The notes: generated from the letters alone by a model not told the origin. Shown: positions 1-8,047, numbered from the stretch's first letter. The stretch: DNA of 64,000 bases from Blautia sp. An249 (GCF_002159835.1 NZ_NFJL01000008.1:115094-179093); one strand, 5' to 3'. Program-made: numbers and translations.

Positions 1-1014
1 TCCTATAAGGAACAGCCCACCCTGGCATTTACCCATTTCCAGCCGGCCCAGCCTACAACGGTAGGAAAGAGAGCTACCCTCTGGACCCAGGAATTTTTAA
101 TGGATCTGGAAGATCTGGAATATGTGTTAAGTACTCTGAAGCTGTTGGGATCCAAGGGCACAACAGGAACGCAGGCCAGCTTTCTGGAGCTGTTTGACGG
201 GGATCAGGAGACCATTGACAAGATTGATCCGATGATTGCCGAGAAGATGGGATTCAAAGACTGCTATCCGGTATCGGGACAGACATATTCCCGTAAGGTA
301 GATACCAGAGTGCTGAATGTACTGGCAGGAATTGCCGCCAGCGCCCATAAGATGTCCAACGACATCCGCCTTCTGCAGCATTTGAAAGAAGTAGAGGAGC
401 CTTTTGAAAAGAGCCAGATCGGTTCTTCGGCCATGGCTTATAAAAGAAATCCCATGCGGAGCGAGAGAATTGCCTCTCTGTCCCGTTATGTGATGGTAGA
501 CGCTTTAAATCCGGCCATTACTTCTGCGACACAGTGGTTCGAGAGAACACTGGATGATTCCGCCAATAAGCGTCTGAGTATTCCGGAAGGGTTCCTGGCC
601 ATTGACGGAATTCTGGATCTGTGCCTGAACGTGGTAGACGGACTGGTGGTTTACCCGAAAGTAATTGAGAAACATATGATGGCAGAACTGCCCTTTATGG
701 CAACGGAAAACATTATGATGGATGCGGTAAAGGCAGGGGGCGACCGTCAGGAACTCCATGAGAGAATCCGGGAACTGTCCATGGAAGCAGGAAAGACGGT
801 GAAGGCAGAGGGAAAAGACAATAACCTTCTGGAACTGATTGCACAGGATCCGGCATTTAATCTCACACTCGACGAGCTGAAAAAGGCGATGGATCCTTCC
901 AGATATGTGGGACGTGCCCCCATTCAGGTAGAAAAGTTCCTGAAAAATGTGGTTTCTCCGGTACTGGAGGAGCATAAAGAGCTGTTGGGTGTAAAAGCAG
1001 AAATCTTTGTCTGA
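1..1014 (+). CDS. purB: Adenylosuccinate lyase, 5' end outside the window
   Basis: Adenylosuccinate lyase splits fumarate from SAICAR and from adenylosuccinate, acting twice in purine synthesis. The reading frame is open from base 1, so the true start lies upstream; an internal Met at base 100 is not the start. The first visible residues include THFQPAQPTT, a typical substrate-binding stretch of this family. The fumarase/aspartase-superfamily signature SSAMAYKRNP lies near bases 424-453 and carries the flexible catalytic serine loop. The C-terminal helical domain is complete and ends at TGA 1012-1014. purA starts 52 bases downstream, so the two AMP-branch enzymes are adjacent and probably cotranscribed. 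The N-terminal residues missing here should be in the flanking sequence. Confidence 0.96.
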   Translation, partial: SYKEQPTLAFTHFQPAQPTTVGKRATLWTQEFLMDLEDLEYVLSTLKLLGSKGTTGTQASFLELFDGDQETIDKIDPMIAEKMGFKDCYPVSGQTYSRKVDTRVLNVLAGIAASAHKMSNDIRLLQHLKEVEEPFEKSQIGSSAMAYKRNPMRSERIASLSRYVMVDALNPAITSATQWFERTLDDSANKRLSIPEGFLAIDGILDLCLNVVDGLVVYPKVIEKHMMAELPFMATENIMMDAVKAGGDRQELHERIRELSMEAGKTVKAEGKDNNLLELIAQDPAFNLTLDELKKAMDPSRYVGRAPIQVEKFLKNVVSPVLEEHKELLGVKAEIFV

Positions 1015-1066
1015 CAGACAAATAGAATACAGTTTGACAGAGTATAAACACAAGGAGGAAAAGTGT

Positions 1067-2341
1067 ATGATTAAAGCAGTAGTTGGAGCAAACTGGGGAG
1101 ATGAGGGAAAAGGAAAGATTACGGACATGCTGGCACAGGAAGCAGACATTATTGTCCGGTTTCAGGGAGGTGCAAATGCAGGACATACCATCGTCAATGA
1201 TTATGGGAAGTTCGCACTTCATACTCTGCCGTCCGGTGTGTTTTACAATCATACAACCAGCGTAATCGGAAACGGTGTGGCGCTGAATATCCCTGTGTTT
1301 TTTAAAGAGTATCAGGAAGTGGTTGACCGCGGTGTTCCGGCGCCGAAGATTAAAATTTCTGACCGTGCCCAGATTGTAATGCCTTATCACATTCTGTTTG
1401 ACCAGTATGAAGAGGAACGTCTGGCCGGGAAATCCTTCGGATCCACCAAGTCGGGAATTGCGCCCTTTTATTCTGATAAATATGCGAAAATCGGATTCCA
1501 GGTCAGCGAGCTGTTTGAGACAGAAGCTTTAAAAGAGAAAATCAACCGGGTCTGCGAGACTAAGAACGTACTGTTAGAACACTTGTATCATAAACCCCTG
1601 TTAAATCCTGATGAGATTTTCCAGGAAATGATGAAATATAAAGAGATGGTGGCTCCTTATGTATGCGACGTTTCTCTGTATCTGTGGAACGCCTTAAAAG
1701 AAGGAAAAGAGATCCTGCTGGAAGGCCAGCTCGGCTCTTTAAAAGATCCGGATCACGGTATTTATCCTATGGTTACGTCTTCTTCCACCCTGGCTGCTTA
1801 TGGGGCTATCGGAGCAGGCGTGCCGCCATATGAAATTAAGAAAATCATTACGGTATGCAAAGCCTATTCCAGCGCAGTGGGAGCCGGAGCTTTTGTATCT
1901 GAAATTTTCGGAGAAGAGGCAGACGAGCTTCGCCGCCGGGGAGGCGACGGAGGCGAATACGGCGCTACCACCGGACGTCCCAGACGTATGGGCTGGTTTG
2001 ACTGTGTAGCATCCAAATACGGCTGCCGTATGCAGGGAACCACAGACGTAGCGTTTACCGTGCTGGATGTGCTGGGCTATCTGGAAGAGATTCCTGTTTG
2101 TGTGGGATATGAAATTGACGGAGAAGTTACCACGGAATTCCCGACCACAGGAAAACTGGAGAAAGCGAAACCGGTGCTGGAAGTGCTTCCGGGATGGAAA
2201 GAAGACATCCGCGGTATCCGTAAATATGAAGATCTTCCGGAGAACTGCCGTAAGTATGTGGAGTTTGTGGAGAAACAGATTGGTTTCCCGATTACCATGG
2301 TATCCAATGGACCGGGAAGAGACGATATTATTTATCGCTAA
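1067..2341 (+). CDS. purA: Adenylosuccinate synthetase
   Basis: Joins IMP and aspartate with GTP to make adenylosuccinate, the first committed step to AMP. The protein is 424 residues, the usual length. It opens with GANWGDEGKGK, the P-loop carrying the catalytic Asp, followed by GGANAGHT; the GQLGSLKDPDHG and TTGRPRRMGWFD motifs follow. The frame is open back to 1007, but ATG 1067 is chosen because AAGGAGG lies about 10 bases before it and the conserved MIKAVVGANWG sequence begins there. It follows purB by 52 bases and ends just before a strong terminator, so it closes a purB-purA unit. The spelling GQLGSLKDPDHG is slightly divergent from the commonest Q-G-x-x-L-D form but lies in the right place. 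Confidence 0.97.
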   Translation: MIKAVVGANWGDEGKGKITDMLAQEADIIVRFQGGANAGHTIVNDYGKFALHTLPSGVFYNHTTSVIGNGVALNIPVFFKEYQEVVDRGVPAPKIKISDRAQIVMPYHILFDQYEEERLAGKSFGSTKSGIAPFYSDKYAKIGFQVSELFETEALKEKINRVCETKNVLLEHLYHKPLLNPDEIFQEMMKYKEMVAPYVCDVSLYLWNALKEGKEILLEGQLGSLKDPDHGIYPMVTSSSTLAAYGAIGAGVPPYEIKKIITVCKAYSSAVGAGAFVSEIFGEEADELRRRGGDGGEYGATTGRPRRMGWFDCVASKYGCRMQGTTDVAFTVLDVLGYLEEIPVCVGYEIDGEVTTEFPTTGKLEKAKPVLEVLPGWKEDIRGIRKYEDLPENCRKYVEFVEKQIGFPITMVSNGPGRDDIIYR

Positions 2342-2349
2342 AGAGCAGA

Positions 2350-2385
2350 CCGCTGCAGAAAAGAAACCTTCTGCAGCGGTTTTAT
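2350..2385 (+). terminator. Intrinsic terminator after purA
   Basis: A perfect 11-bp stem, CCGCTGCAGAA (2350-2360) with TTCTGCAGCGG (2369-2379), an 8-base loop and then TTTTATT. It sits 9 bases after the purA stop codon. Confidence 0.9.
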
Positions 2386-2408
2386 TCAATTCTTAAAGGA
2401 GGAAGCAG

Positions 2409-3233
2409 ATGAGAGGAAAACGGGAGCGGATGTTCGCTCTGGCCGGCGTGGTGTTTTTGATCCTGGGGGCTCTTAGCACCCTTATTTTTGCAGTGACTGA
2501 CGATCCGGCCACTATGACGAAATTTAAAATTTCTCTGGCCTTTATGATTGTGGTGCCGGTGGTGTTTTATGCATTTATTTTAGCCGAGCGCAGATGGGGC
2601 AGGAACAGAGAGGAAGCAGTACCCGCAGGAGAAATCCGGTCAGTGATTTTCGATGTGGGGATGGTACTGGTGGATTTTGACTGGAGAGGCTATCTGAAAC
2701 AGCAGGGCTTTGAAAAAGAGAAAGAAGAGAAGCTGGCTGCGGCAATTTTTGAAAGTCCGGTCTGGGAAGAGCGGGATCAGGGACTGCTGGAAAATGAGGA
2801 ATACGAGGAGAAATTTGTACAGAATGCCCCCGAGTATGAAAGGGACATACGGCGTATTTTAAGAGAAGACGGAAAGACGATCCGGGTGTTTGACTATGCC
2901 CAAAGCTGGGTGAAGTATCTGAAATCGAAAGGGTACCGGCTGTACATTCTGTCTAATTTCAGTGATAATATGTTAAGACAGGTCAGAAAGGATATGACCT
3001 TCCTGGAGTATATGGACGGGATTGTTTTTTCCTGTGAAGTAAAAGAAGTAAAACCAAAAGAGGAAATCTACCGGATTCTGCTGGATACTTATGGAATCCG
3101 GCCGTCTCAGGCCGTTTTCCTGGATGACCGCAGGGAAAATATCCAGGCGGCAGAAAAACTGGGAATCCACGGCATTTGTTTTAAGAACTTTAAGCAGGCC
3201 GTAAAAGAACTGGAGAAATTAGGAGTAAAATAA
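2409..3233 (+). CDS. Membrane-anchored HAD-superfamily hydrolase
   Basis: A 274-residue protein with two parts. Residues about 9-29 and 41-59 are hydrophobic and should form two membrane helices. From residue 78 it is a haloacid-dehalogenase-fold hydrolase: motif I FDVGMVLVDFDW (Asp82), motif II YILSNFS, motif III Lys in VKPKEE and motif IV VFLDDRRENIQAAEKLG. The second motif I acidic residue is replaced by Gly, as in the YihX/epoxide-hydrolase-N-like HAD-IA group, which acts on sugar phosphates or related small molecules. The start has AAAGGAGG before it. It follows the purA terminator and converges on the ROK gene, so it is probably monocistronic. The fused membrane hairpin is unusual for this subfamily. 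The substrate is unknown. Confidence 0.82.
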   Translation: MRGKRERMFALAGVVFLILGALSTLIFAVTDDPATMTKFKISLAFMIVVPVVFYAFILAERRWGRNREEAVPAGEIRSVIFDVGMVLVDFDWRGYLKQQGFEKEKEEKLAAAIFESPVWEERDQGLLENEEYEEKFVQNAPEYERDIRRILREDGKTIRVFDYAQSWVKYLKSKGYRLYILSNFSDNMLRQVRKDMTFLEYMDGIVFSCEVKEVKPKEEIYRILLDTYGIRPSQAVFLDDRRENIQAAEKLGIHGICFKNFKQAVKELEKLGVK

Positions 3234-3235
3234 CA

Positions 3236-3259
3236 GAACGCCTATAAAGGCAGGCGTTC
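3236..3259. terminator. Hairpin between convergent genes
   Basis: GAACGCCT (3236-3243) pairs with AGGCGTTC (3252-3259) across an 8-base loop. The stem overlaps the stop codon of the minus-strand ROK gene. Neither strand has a strong T-run next to it, so termination is inferred from position only. Confidence 0.45.
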
Positions 3260-4384
3260 CGTATGTTCCAGGAAATAGTCACGGATCAGAGTAACCCCTC
3301 CCAGTAAAATAGCGGTATCCTGCAGTCTGGAGGGAACCAGGCGGCAGTGCTTCTTCATGGAATTGGCCAGACAGTCGGTAATCTGCTGACACAACTGGGG
3401 AAAGTACATGGTAAAGGCGCTGTTTATAACAATCATTTCCGGATTTAATATCTGAAGGATATTATTAACGCCCACGGACAGATAGGTAACGAAATCATCG
3501 GCAGTGGAAAGGGCGTCAGCATCTTTTTTCTGATAGAGAACGGCAAACTCTTCAATGGAGATCTGCCGTCCTTTTTTTTGGGATAATTCCTTTAAAAGGG
3601 CGGTTTCCGAAGCATATTGTTCCAGACATCCCCGATTTCCGCAGGGACACTGCCGTCCCCGGATCTGGATAATGGAATGGCCGAACTCCCCGGCGTAGCC
3701 GTCCTGACCCTTTAAAAGCTGACCCTTCATATAAATACCCAGTCCGATTCCTGCATGGACACTGATATTGACCAGGTTCTCACAGGAAAAGGCAAAGGCG
3801 TGTTCGCCCAATACAGAGAGATTGGCTTCGTTTTCCAATTGAACCGGGCAGTGAAATTTCTCCTGCAGTGCAGCGGCAAAGTCAATTCCACTGTAGGGAG
3901 AATAGGGGATGAAGACGGGACGGTTTTCATGAACCACTCCGTGAAGCCCCAGACTGATTCCCACCAGGCCGTAAGGGGAGGGCGGAAGTACCGCCAGGGA
4001 CTGAGTAATCAGGGAAATCAGACGGGGGAGAATCGTTTCCCGATCCGTATGGTTTTCCGTGCGTTTTAAAGCGCAGTGCTCCCCGGCCAGATTAGAGGTC
4101 AGAAGGGTAATGTATTCCGGAGACAAATCAATGGACAAAATATGCCCGCAGTCGGCGTTCAGCTTCAGCAAGATGGGTTTACGCCCTTTTTTTGTCTGTT
4201 CGTTTCCGATTTCTATGAGAAGGCCGGCGTCCAGAAGAGACTGTACAATAGAAGAGATGGTCGCCTTGGTCAGTCCTACCCTGGAGGCAAGAGCCGCCCG
4301 GGAAATGGGGCCTTCCTTCAGAACCGTCCGGATCACAAGCCTGGTATTTAAATTGCGGATTAATTCTTTACTTCCTGTAATCAT
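3242..4384 (-). CDS. ROK-family sugar-responsive repressor, XylR-like
   Basis: A 380-residue regulator with an N-terminal winged helix-turn-helix (ISRAALASRVGLTKATISSIVQ, given in part: RVGLTKATIS is the recognition region) and a C-terminal ROK sugar-binding domain. The ROK zinc motif CPCGNRGCLEQYASE is intact, preceded by GEFGHSII. Xylose repressors of Firmicutes have this architecture. The start is supported by AAGGAGAAAACC before ATG. It is divergent from an isomerase and a xylulokinase, and two 21-bp operator-like sites of identical design lie between them, one near its own start. I infer that it represses both itself and the isomerase-kinase operon until a pentose or a related sugar binds. 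The exact inducer cannot be read from the sequence. Confidence 0.85.
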   Translation of the reverse strand: MITGSKELIRNLNTRLVIRTVLKEGPISRAALASRVGLTKATISSIVQSLLDAGLLIEIGNEQTKKGRKPILLKLNADCGHILSIDLSPEYITLLTSNLAGEHCALKRTENHTDRETILPRLISLITQSLAVLPPSPYGLVGISLGLHGVVHENRPVFIPYSPYSGIDFAAALQEKFHCPVQLENEANLSVLGEHAFAFSCENLVNISVHAGIGLGIYMKGQLLKGQDGYAGEFGHSIIQIRGRQCPCGNRGCLEQYASETALLKELSQKKGRQISIEEFAVLYQKKDADALSTADDFVTYLSVGVNNILQILNPEMIVINSAFTMYFPQLCQQITDCLANSMKKHCRLVPSRLQDTAILLGGVTLIRDYFLEHTERLPL

Positions 4385-4415
4385 GGTTTTCTCCTTTTCC
4401 TGTAGTATACCACAA

Positions 4416-4436
4416 TTAGTTTAATAAATAAACAAA
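4416..4436. promoter_or_regulatory. XylR-type operator, ROK-gene proximal
   Basis: TTAGTTT, 7-base spacer, AAACAAA: a 21-bp near-palindrome fitting the TTAGTTT-N7-AAACTAA shape known for Firmicutes XylR sites. It overlaps the likely minus-strand promoter (TATACT -10, complement of 4404-4409), which suggests autoregulation. Confidence 0.6.
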
Positions 4437-4452
4437 TAAAATTGAAAAGGGG

Positions 4453-4480
4453 TTGAAATATTTGAAATAAGTGGTAAAAT
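4453..4480 (+). promoter_or_regulatory. Promoter of the isomerase-xylB operon
   Basis: TTGAAA (4453-4458), 16-base spacer, TAAAAT (4475-4480). It lies between the two operator-like sites and upstream of the ATG at 4539. Confidence 0.6.
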
Positions 4481-4486
4481 AAGCAT

Positions 4487-4507
4487 AAAGTTTAATGACT
4501 GAACTAA
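4487..4507. promoter_or_regulatory. XylR-type operator, isomerase proximal
   Basis: AAAGTTT, 7-base spacer, GAACTAA: the same 21-bp layout as the site at 4416-4436. It begins 7 bases after the -10 of the operon promoter, so a bound repressor would cover the transcription start. Confidence 0.6.
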
Positions 4508-4538
4508 TTAAAAAGTATGAGAAAAAGGAGAAAACGCG

Positions 4539-6005
4539 ATGAGTAATATGCCGGAAATCAAACTGGGAATTGTAGCTGTAAGCAGAGACTGTTTTCCAAA
4601 GGAACTGTCCGAAAACAGAAGAAAGGCCGTAGCCGCTGCATACAAAGGAGAACTGTATGAATGTCCTACTGTCGTGGAAAGCGAAGTGGATATGCAGAAA
4701 GCTTTAAAAGAAGTTCGTGAAGCCGGATGCAATGCCTTAGTTGTCTATCTTGGAAACTTCGGACCGGAAACAGCAGAAACACTTATGGTGAAATATTTCC
4801 ATGGTCCCTGCATGGTTGTTGCCGCAGCAGAGGAAACAGGAGACAATCTGGTACAGGGCCGGGGAGACGCTTACTGCGGAATGCTCAATGCCAGCTATAA
4901 CCTGAAACTGAGAAATCTGAAAGCGTATATACCGGAATACCCGGTGGGAACAGCAGAAGAAGTGGCTCAGATGATGGAAGAATTCCTTCCTGTTGCAAGA
5001 GCGATTGTGGCCATTAAGAATCTGAAAGTCATCAGCTTCGGACCACGCCCCCAGGATTTCCTGGCATGCAACGCACCCATTAAACGTCTCTACGATCTGG
5101 GAATTGAAATTGAAGAAAATTCAGAGCTGGATTTATTCGAAGCCTACCACAAACACGACGGAGATCCCAGAATTCCTGAAGTTGTGGCCGATATGGAAAA
5201 AGAGCTGGGAGAAGGCAATCAGAAACCGCAGATTCTGCCGAAACTGGCTCAGTATGAACTGACCTTGTTAGACTGGGTAGAACAGCACAAAGGTTCCAGA
5301 AAATATGTGACCATTGCCGGAAAGTGCTGGCCGGCCTTCCAGACTCAGTTCGGATTTGTTCCCTGTTATGTAAACAGCCGCCTGACGGCAAAGGGAATCC
5401 CGGTTTCCTGTGAAGTGGACATCTGGGGAGCAGTCAGTGAATTTATCGGAACGGTAGTCAGCCGGGATACAGTGACCTTACTGGATATTAACAACTCTGT
5501 ACCGGCCGATATGTATGAGTCCGAAATCAAAGGGAAATTTAATTACACCTTAAAAGATACCTTTATGGGATTCCACTGCGGAAACACAGCGTCCGGAAAA
5601 CTTTCTTTCTGCTCCATGAAATATCAGATGATCATGGCCAGAACCCTGCCGGAAGAAGTGACCCAGGGAACCTTAGAGGGAGATATTATTCCGGGAGATA
5701 TTACCTTCTTCCGCCTTCAGAGTACTTCCGACGCAAAACTGAGAGCTTACATCGCTCAGGGCGAAGTTCTGCCGGTGGCTACCCGTTCCTTCGGAGCTAT
5801 TGGAATCTTTGCAATTCCGGAGATGGGACGTTTCTACCGTCATGTTCTGGTAGAGAAAAACTATCCCCATCACGGAGCAGTGGCCTTCGGCCATTTCGGA
5901 AAAGAGCTTTACGAAGTATTTAAATACATAGGAATTGAAGTAGAAGAAATTAATTATAATCAGCCAAAAGAAGTTCGTTATCCGACGGAAAATCCGTTTG
6001 CTTAA
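4539..6005 (+). CDS. L-fucose/L-arabinose isomerase-fold sugar isomerase, candidate alternative xylose isomerase
   Basis: A 488-residue aldose-ketose isomerase of the fucose/arabinose isomerase fold, not the TIM-barrel xylose isomerase family. Likely metal ligands by comparison with fucose isomerase are Glu292 (SCEVDIWG), Asp316 (LLDINNS) and His346 (GFHCGNT). It starts at ATG 4539 after AAAAAGGAG and precedes a xylulokinase by 17 bases. The divergent ROK repressor and paired operators suggest induction by a pentose. From memory, a xylose isomerase unrelated to XylA has been reported in Clostridioides difficile and other clostridia together with XylR and XylB, and this gene order matches that idea. 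It could instead act on D-arabinose, L-fucose or another sugar whose ketose is a xylulokinase substrate. The family call is firm; the substrate is inference. Confidence 0.75.
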   Translation: MSNMPEIKLGIVAVSRDCFPKELSENRRKAVAAAYKGELYECPTVVESEVDMQKALKEVREAGCNALVVYLGNFGPETAETLMVKYFHGPCMVVAAAEETGDNLVQGRGDAYCGMLNASYNLKLRNLKAYIPEYPVGTAEEVAQMMEEFLPVARAIVAIKNLKVISFGPRPQDFLACNAPIKRLYDLGIEIEENSELDLFEAYHKHDGDPRIPEVVADMEKELGEGNQKPQILPKLAQYELTLLDWVEQHKGSRKYVTIAGKCWPAFQTQFGFVPCYVNSRLTAKGIPVSCEVDIWGAVSEFIGTVVSRDTVTLLDINNSVPADMYESEIKGKFNYTLKDTFMGFHCGNTASGKLSFCSMKYQMIMARTLPEEVTQGTLEGDIIPGDITFFRLQSTSDAKLRAYIAQGEVLPVATRSFGAIGIFAIPEMGRFYRHVLVEKNYPHHGAVAFGHFGKELYEVFKYIGIEVEEINYNQPKEVRYPTENPFA

Positions 6006-6022
6006 GCAGAAAGGGGAAGGCT

Positions 6023-7480
6023 ATGTATTACATCGGCGTAGATTTGGGCACCTCTGCCGTGAAACTTCTGTTGATGAAAGAGGACGGGAAAATTGAAAAT
6101 GTGGTTTCCGAAGAGTATCCCCTGTATTTTCCCCGGGAGGGATGGTCCCAGCAGAATCCCCGGGACTGGTGGGAACAGACGGTTCTGGGAATCCGTAAGC
6201 TGACGGAAGGATTTGATAAAAGTCAGGTGGCCGGAATCAGTTTCGGAGGACAGATGCACGGGCTGGTGGTTCTGGATGAGAACGACCAGGTTATCCGTCC
6301 GGCCATTCTCTGGAATGACGGCAGAACCCAGGAAGAAACCGAATATCTGAACCGGGAGATAGGAAAAGAAAATCTGTCTGCGTATACTGCCAATATTGCT
6401 TTTGCCGGATTTACAGCGCCTAAGTTGCTGTGGATGAGAAAGCAGGAACCGGAAAATTTCTCAAAAATAGCAAAGATCATGCTGCCCAAAGACTATCTGG
6501 CTTACCGGATGACAGGGGTTCACAGCACCGATTATTCCGATGCGTCCGGGATGCTTTTGCTGGATGTGAAGAACAGGCGCTGGTCTGAGCCGATGATGGA
6601 AATCTGCGGAATCAGCAGAGAACAGCTTCCGGATTTATATGAAAGCTATGAGGTTACCGGAACTCTTACAAAGGAAGCGGCAAAGGAGCTGGATCTGCCA
6701 AAGACCTGTAAGGTAGCGGCCGGGGCGGGAGACAACGCCGCCGCTGCTGTGGGAACCGGAACCGTGGGAGAAGGAAAATGCAATGTCTCTCTGGGAACCA
6801 GCGGAACCATCTTTATTTCCAGCAGAGAGTTTCAGGTGGACAGTCATAACGCCCTCCATGCCTTTGCCCATGCGGACGGCCATTACCATTTAATGGGATG
6901 TATGTTAAGCGCAGCTTCCTGCAACAAATGGTGGATGGATGAGATTATCCGGACCAAAGAATATGGGAAAGAACAGGAAAAGATTCAGGAACTGGGGAAC
7001 AATCATGTGTATTTCCTCCCTTATCTGATGGGAGAGCGTTCCCCCCATAACGATCCGAAGGTGAGAAGCATGTTCCTTGGAATGTCTATGGATACTACCA
7101 GGGAGGATATGACCCAGGCGGTACTGGAAGGGGTTGCCTTTGCTATCCGGGATTCTCTGGAAGTGGCGAAAGCCCTGGGAATTGCCGTAACCCGTACCAA
7201 TATCTGCGGCGGGGGAGCAAAAAGCCCTCTCTGGAAAAAAATCATGGCAAATGTCTTAAGGATACCGGTGGATATTGTAAAAGAGGAAGAAGGGCCGGCT
7301 CTTGGCGGGGCCATGCTTGCAGCCGTAGCCTGTAAAGAGTACGCGACTGTAGAAGAAGCAGCGCAAAAAATCGTAAAGATTGTCGATACCGTATACCCGG
7401 ATCCGGAATTGATGGAACGTTATGAGAAAAGATACCAAAGTTTTGTCCGGTTATATCCGGCTGTACGGGGACTTTTCTGA
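6023..7480 (+). CDS. xylB: Xylulokinase (FGGY family)
   Basis: Phosphorylates D-xylulose to xylulose 5-phosphate with ATP, feeding the pentose phosphate pathway. The 485-residue length is normal. The N-terminal FGGY domain begins GVDLGTSAVKLLL (ATP-binding fold), has the MHG motif in GGQMHGLVVLD used by xylulokinases for substrate binding, and the catalytic Asp in AAGAGDNAAAAVGTG. The C-terminal domain has the adenosine-contacting NICGGGAKSPLW. It starts 17 bases after the isomerase stop, preceded by AAAGGGGAAGG, and both genes end in the terminator at 7508. No transporter is encoded beside the pair, so the sugar must enter through a carrier encoded elsewhere. Confidence 0.9.
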   Translation: MYYIGVDLGTSAVKLLLMKEDGKIENVVSEEYPLYFPREGWSQQNPRDWWEQTVLGIRKLTEGFDKSQVAGISFGGQMHGLVVLDENDQVIRPAILWNDGRTQEETEYLNREIGKENLSAYTANIAFAGFTAPKLLWMRKQEPENFSKIAKIMLPKDYLAYRMTGVHSTDYSDASGMLLLDVKNRRWSEPMMEICGISREQLPDLYESYEVTGTLTKEAAKELDLPKTCKVAAGAGDNAAAAVGTGTVGEGKCNVSLGTSGTIFISSREFQVDSHNALHAFAHADGHYHLMGCMLSAASCNKWWMDEIIRTKEYGKEQEKIQELGNNHVYFLPYLMGERSPHNDPKVRSMFLGMSMDTTREDMTQAVLEGVAFAIRDSLEVAKALGIAVTRTNICGGGAKSPLWKKIMANVLRIPVDIVKEEEGPALGGAMLAAVACKEYATVEEAAQKIVKIVDTVYPDPELMERYEKRYQSFVRLYPAVRGLF

Positions 7481-7507
7481 ATAAAAAAGTAATTAAAACG
7501 GAAAAAA

Positions 7508-7546
7508 CAAAAGCACAATCAGAATTTGGTTGTGCTTTTGTCTTTT
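7508..7546 (+). terminator. Intrinsic terminator after xylB
   Basis: Perfect 11-bp stem CAAAAGCACAA (7508-7518) with TTGTGCTTTTG (7530-7540), followed by TCTTTTT. The A-rich 5' side also gives a T-run on the minus strand, so it may serve the convergent regulator as well. Confidence 0.88.
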
Positions 7547-7563
7547 TCTATTTAAAATAATGG

Positions 7564-7776
7564 TTAGAAAGGTTCTCGGCGATTGGTACGTCCTACCAGA
7601 TAATCCACAGAAGTATGATAATAATTGGCAAGGCGTATCATAGTTTCAATAGGAATATTGCGAGTACCGTTTTCATAGTGAGAATATGTCCGTTGAGAAA
7701 TATGAAGGTATTCACTGATTTCCTTCTGAGTAAGATCAGCGTCTTCTCTTAGATTTTTCAAACGTTCATATTTCAT
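7564..7776 (-). CDS. Small Xre/Cro-type helix-turn-helix regulator
   Basis: A 70-residue single-domain DNA-binding protein. The HTH_3 fold is clear: LRNLRED-like helix, then LTQKEISEYLHISQRTYSHYE with the recognition helix ISQRTYSHYENG, and the closing TMIRLANYYHTSVDYLVGR, which is a common end for single-domain Clostridia Xre proteins. The start has GAGGTGAGG ahead of it. It is divergent from a 58-residue orphan gene, and the gap contains two GAACAA-type palindromes 25 bp apart, which are good candidates for its own operators. There is no integrase or other phage gene nearby. The signal or partner is unknown. Confidence 0.85.
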   Translation of the reverse strand: MKYERLKNLREDADLTQKEISEYLHISQRTYSHYENGTRNIPIETMIRLANYYHTSVDYLVGRTNRREPF

Positions 7777-7804
7777 AACCTCACCTCATGAAAGAGTATA
7801 TCCC

Positions 7805-7819
7805 AGAACAATTTGTTCT
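7805..7819. promoter_or_regulatory. Operator-like palindrome O1
   Basis: AGAACAA-T-TTGTTCT, a perfect 15-bp inverted repeat. It falls just upstream of the TATACT -10 (complement of 7796-7801) of the Xre gene, so binding would block that promoter. Confidence 0.6.
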
Positions 7820-7820
7820 A

Positions 7821-7848
7821 TTGCGAATTGGAACAAAATGGTCTAAAA
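7821..7848 (+). promoter_or_regulatory. Promoter of the 58-residue gene
   Basis: TTGCGA (7821-7826), 16-base spacer, TAAAAT (7843-7848). The second palindrome lies inside the spacer. Confidence 0.5.
7830..7844. promoter_or_regulatory. Operator-like palindrome O2
   Basis: GGAACAA-A-ATGGTCT, an imperfect copy of O1 whose centre is 25 bp from the O1 centre. It lies between the -35 and -10 of the rightward promoter. Confidence 0.5.
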
Positions 7849-7870
7849 TGGAAGGAAGGAGGAAGAATTC

Positions 7871-8047
7871 ATGAAAGAAAAGGATTTTGTACAGGAGCTC
7901 TATCAGGTTTTAAACCGTACCAGAAGAATTCACATTGAGACTTTAATTATTGACGACAGAACAGAAATTCCGGATCTGCTGGTGGAATTAAGCTCCGGTG
8001 AAAAATTTTCAATTAGTGTTAAAAAGCTTGAGAATATTATATTTTAG
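7871..8047 (+). CDS. Hypothetical 58-residue protein divergent from the Xre gene
   Basis: Frame from ATG 7871 to TAG 8047, preceded by an excellent AAGGAGG 8 bases away. The protein begins MKEKDFVQELYQVL and ends VKKLENIIF; it has no Cys, no signal peptide and no membrane segment. Predicted shape is an N-terminal helix followed by beta strands (IETLIIDD, LLVELSSGEKFSISV). I do not recognise a family. Codon use and composition match the neighbours. The shared, operator-bearing intergenic region with the Xre gene suggests the two are coregulated. A toxin-antitoxin role is possible but nothing in the sequence shows it. Confidence 0.6.
   Translation: MKEKDFVQELYQVLNRTRRIHIETLIIDDRTEIPDLLVELSSGEKFSISVKKLENIIF

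Noticed and set aside
1007..1066. Upstream extension of purA
   Set aside because: Adds 20 residues without family similarity and lacks a ribosome site; ATG 1067 has both.
505..1149. Minus-strand open frame of 214 residues over purB
   Set aside because: Lies wholly antisense to purB and the purA leader, has no family features and no ribosome site.
7564..8047. Prophage remnant
   Set aside because: The Xre gene stands with only one small gene; no structural, lysis or integrase genes.
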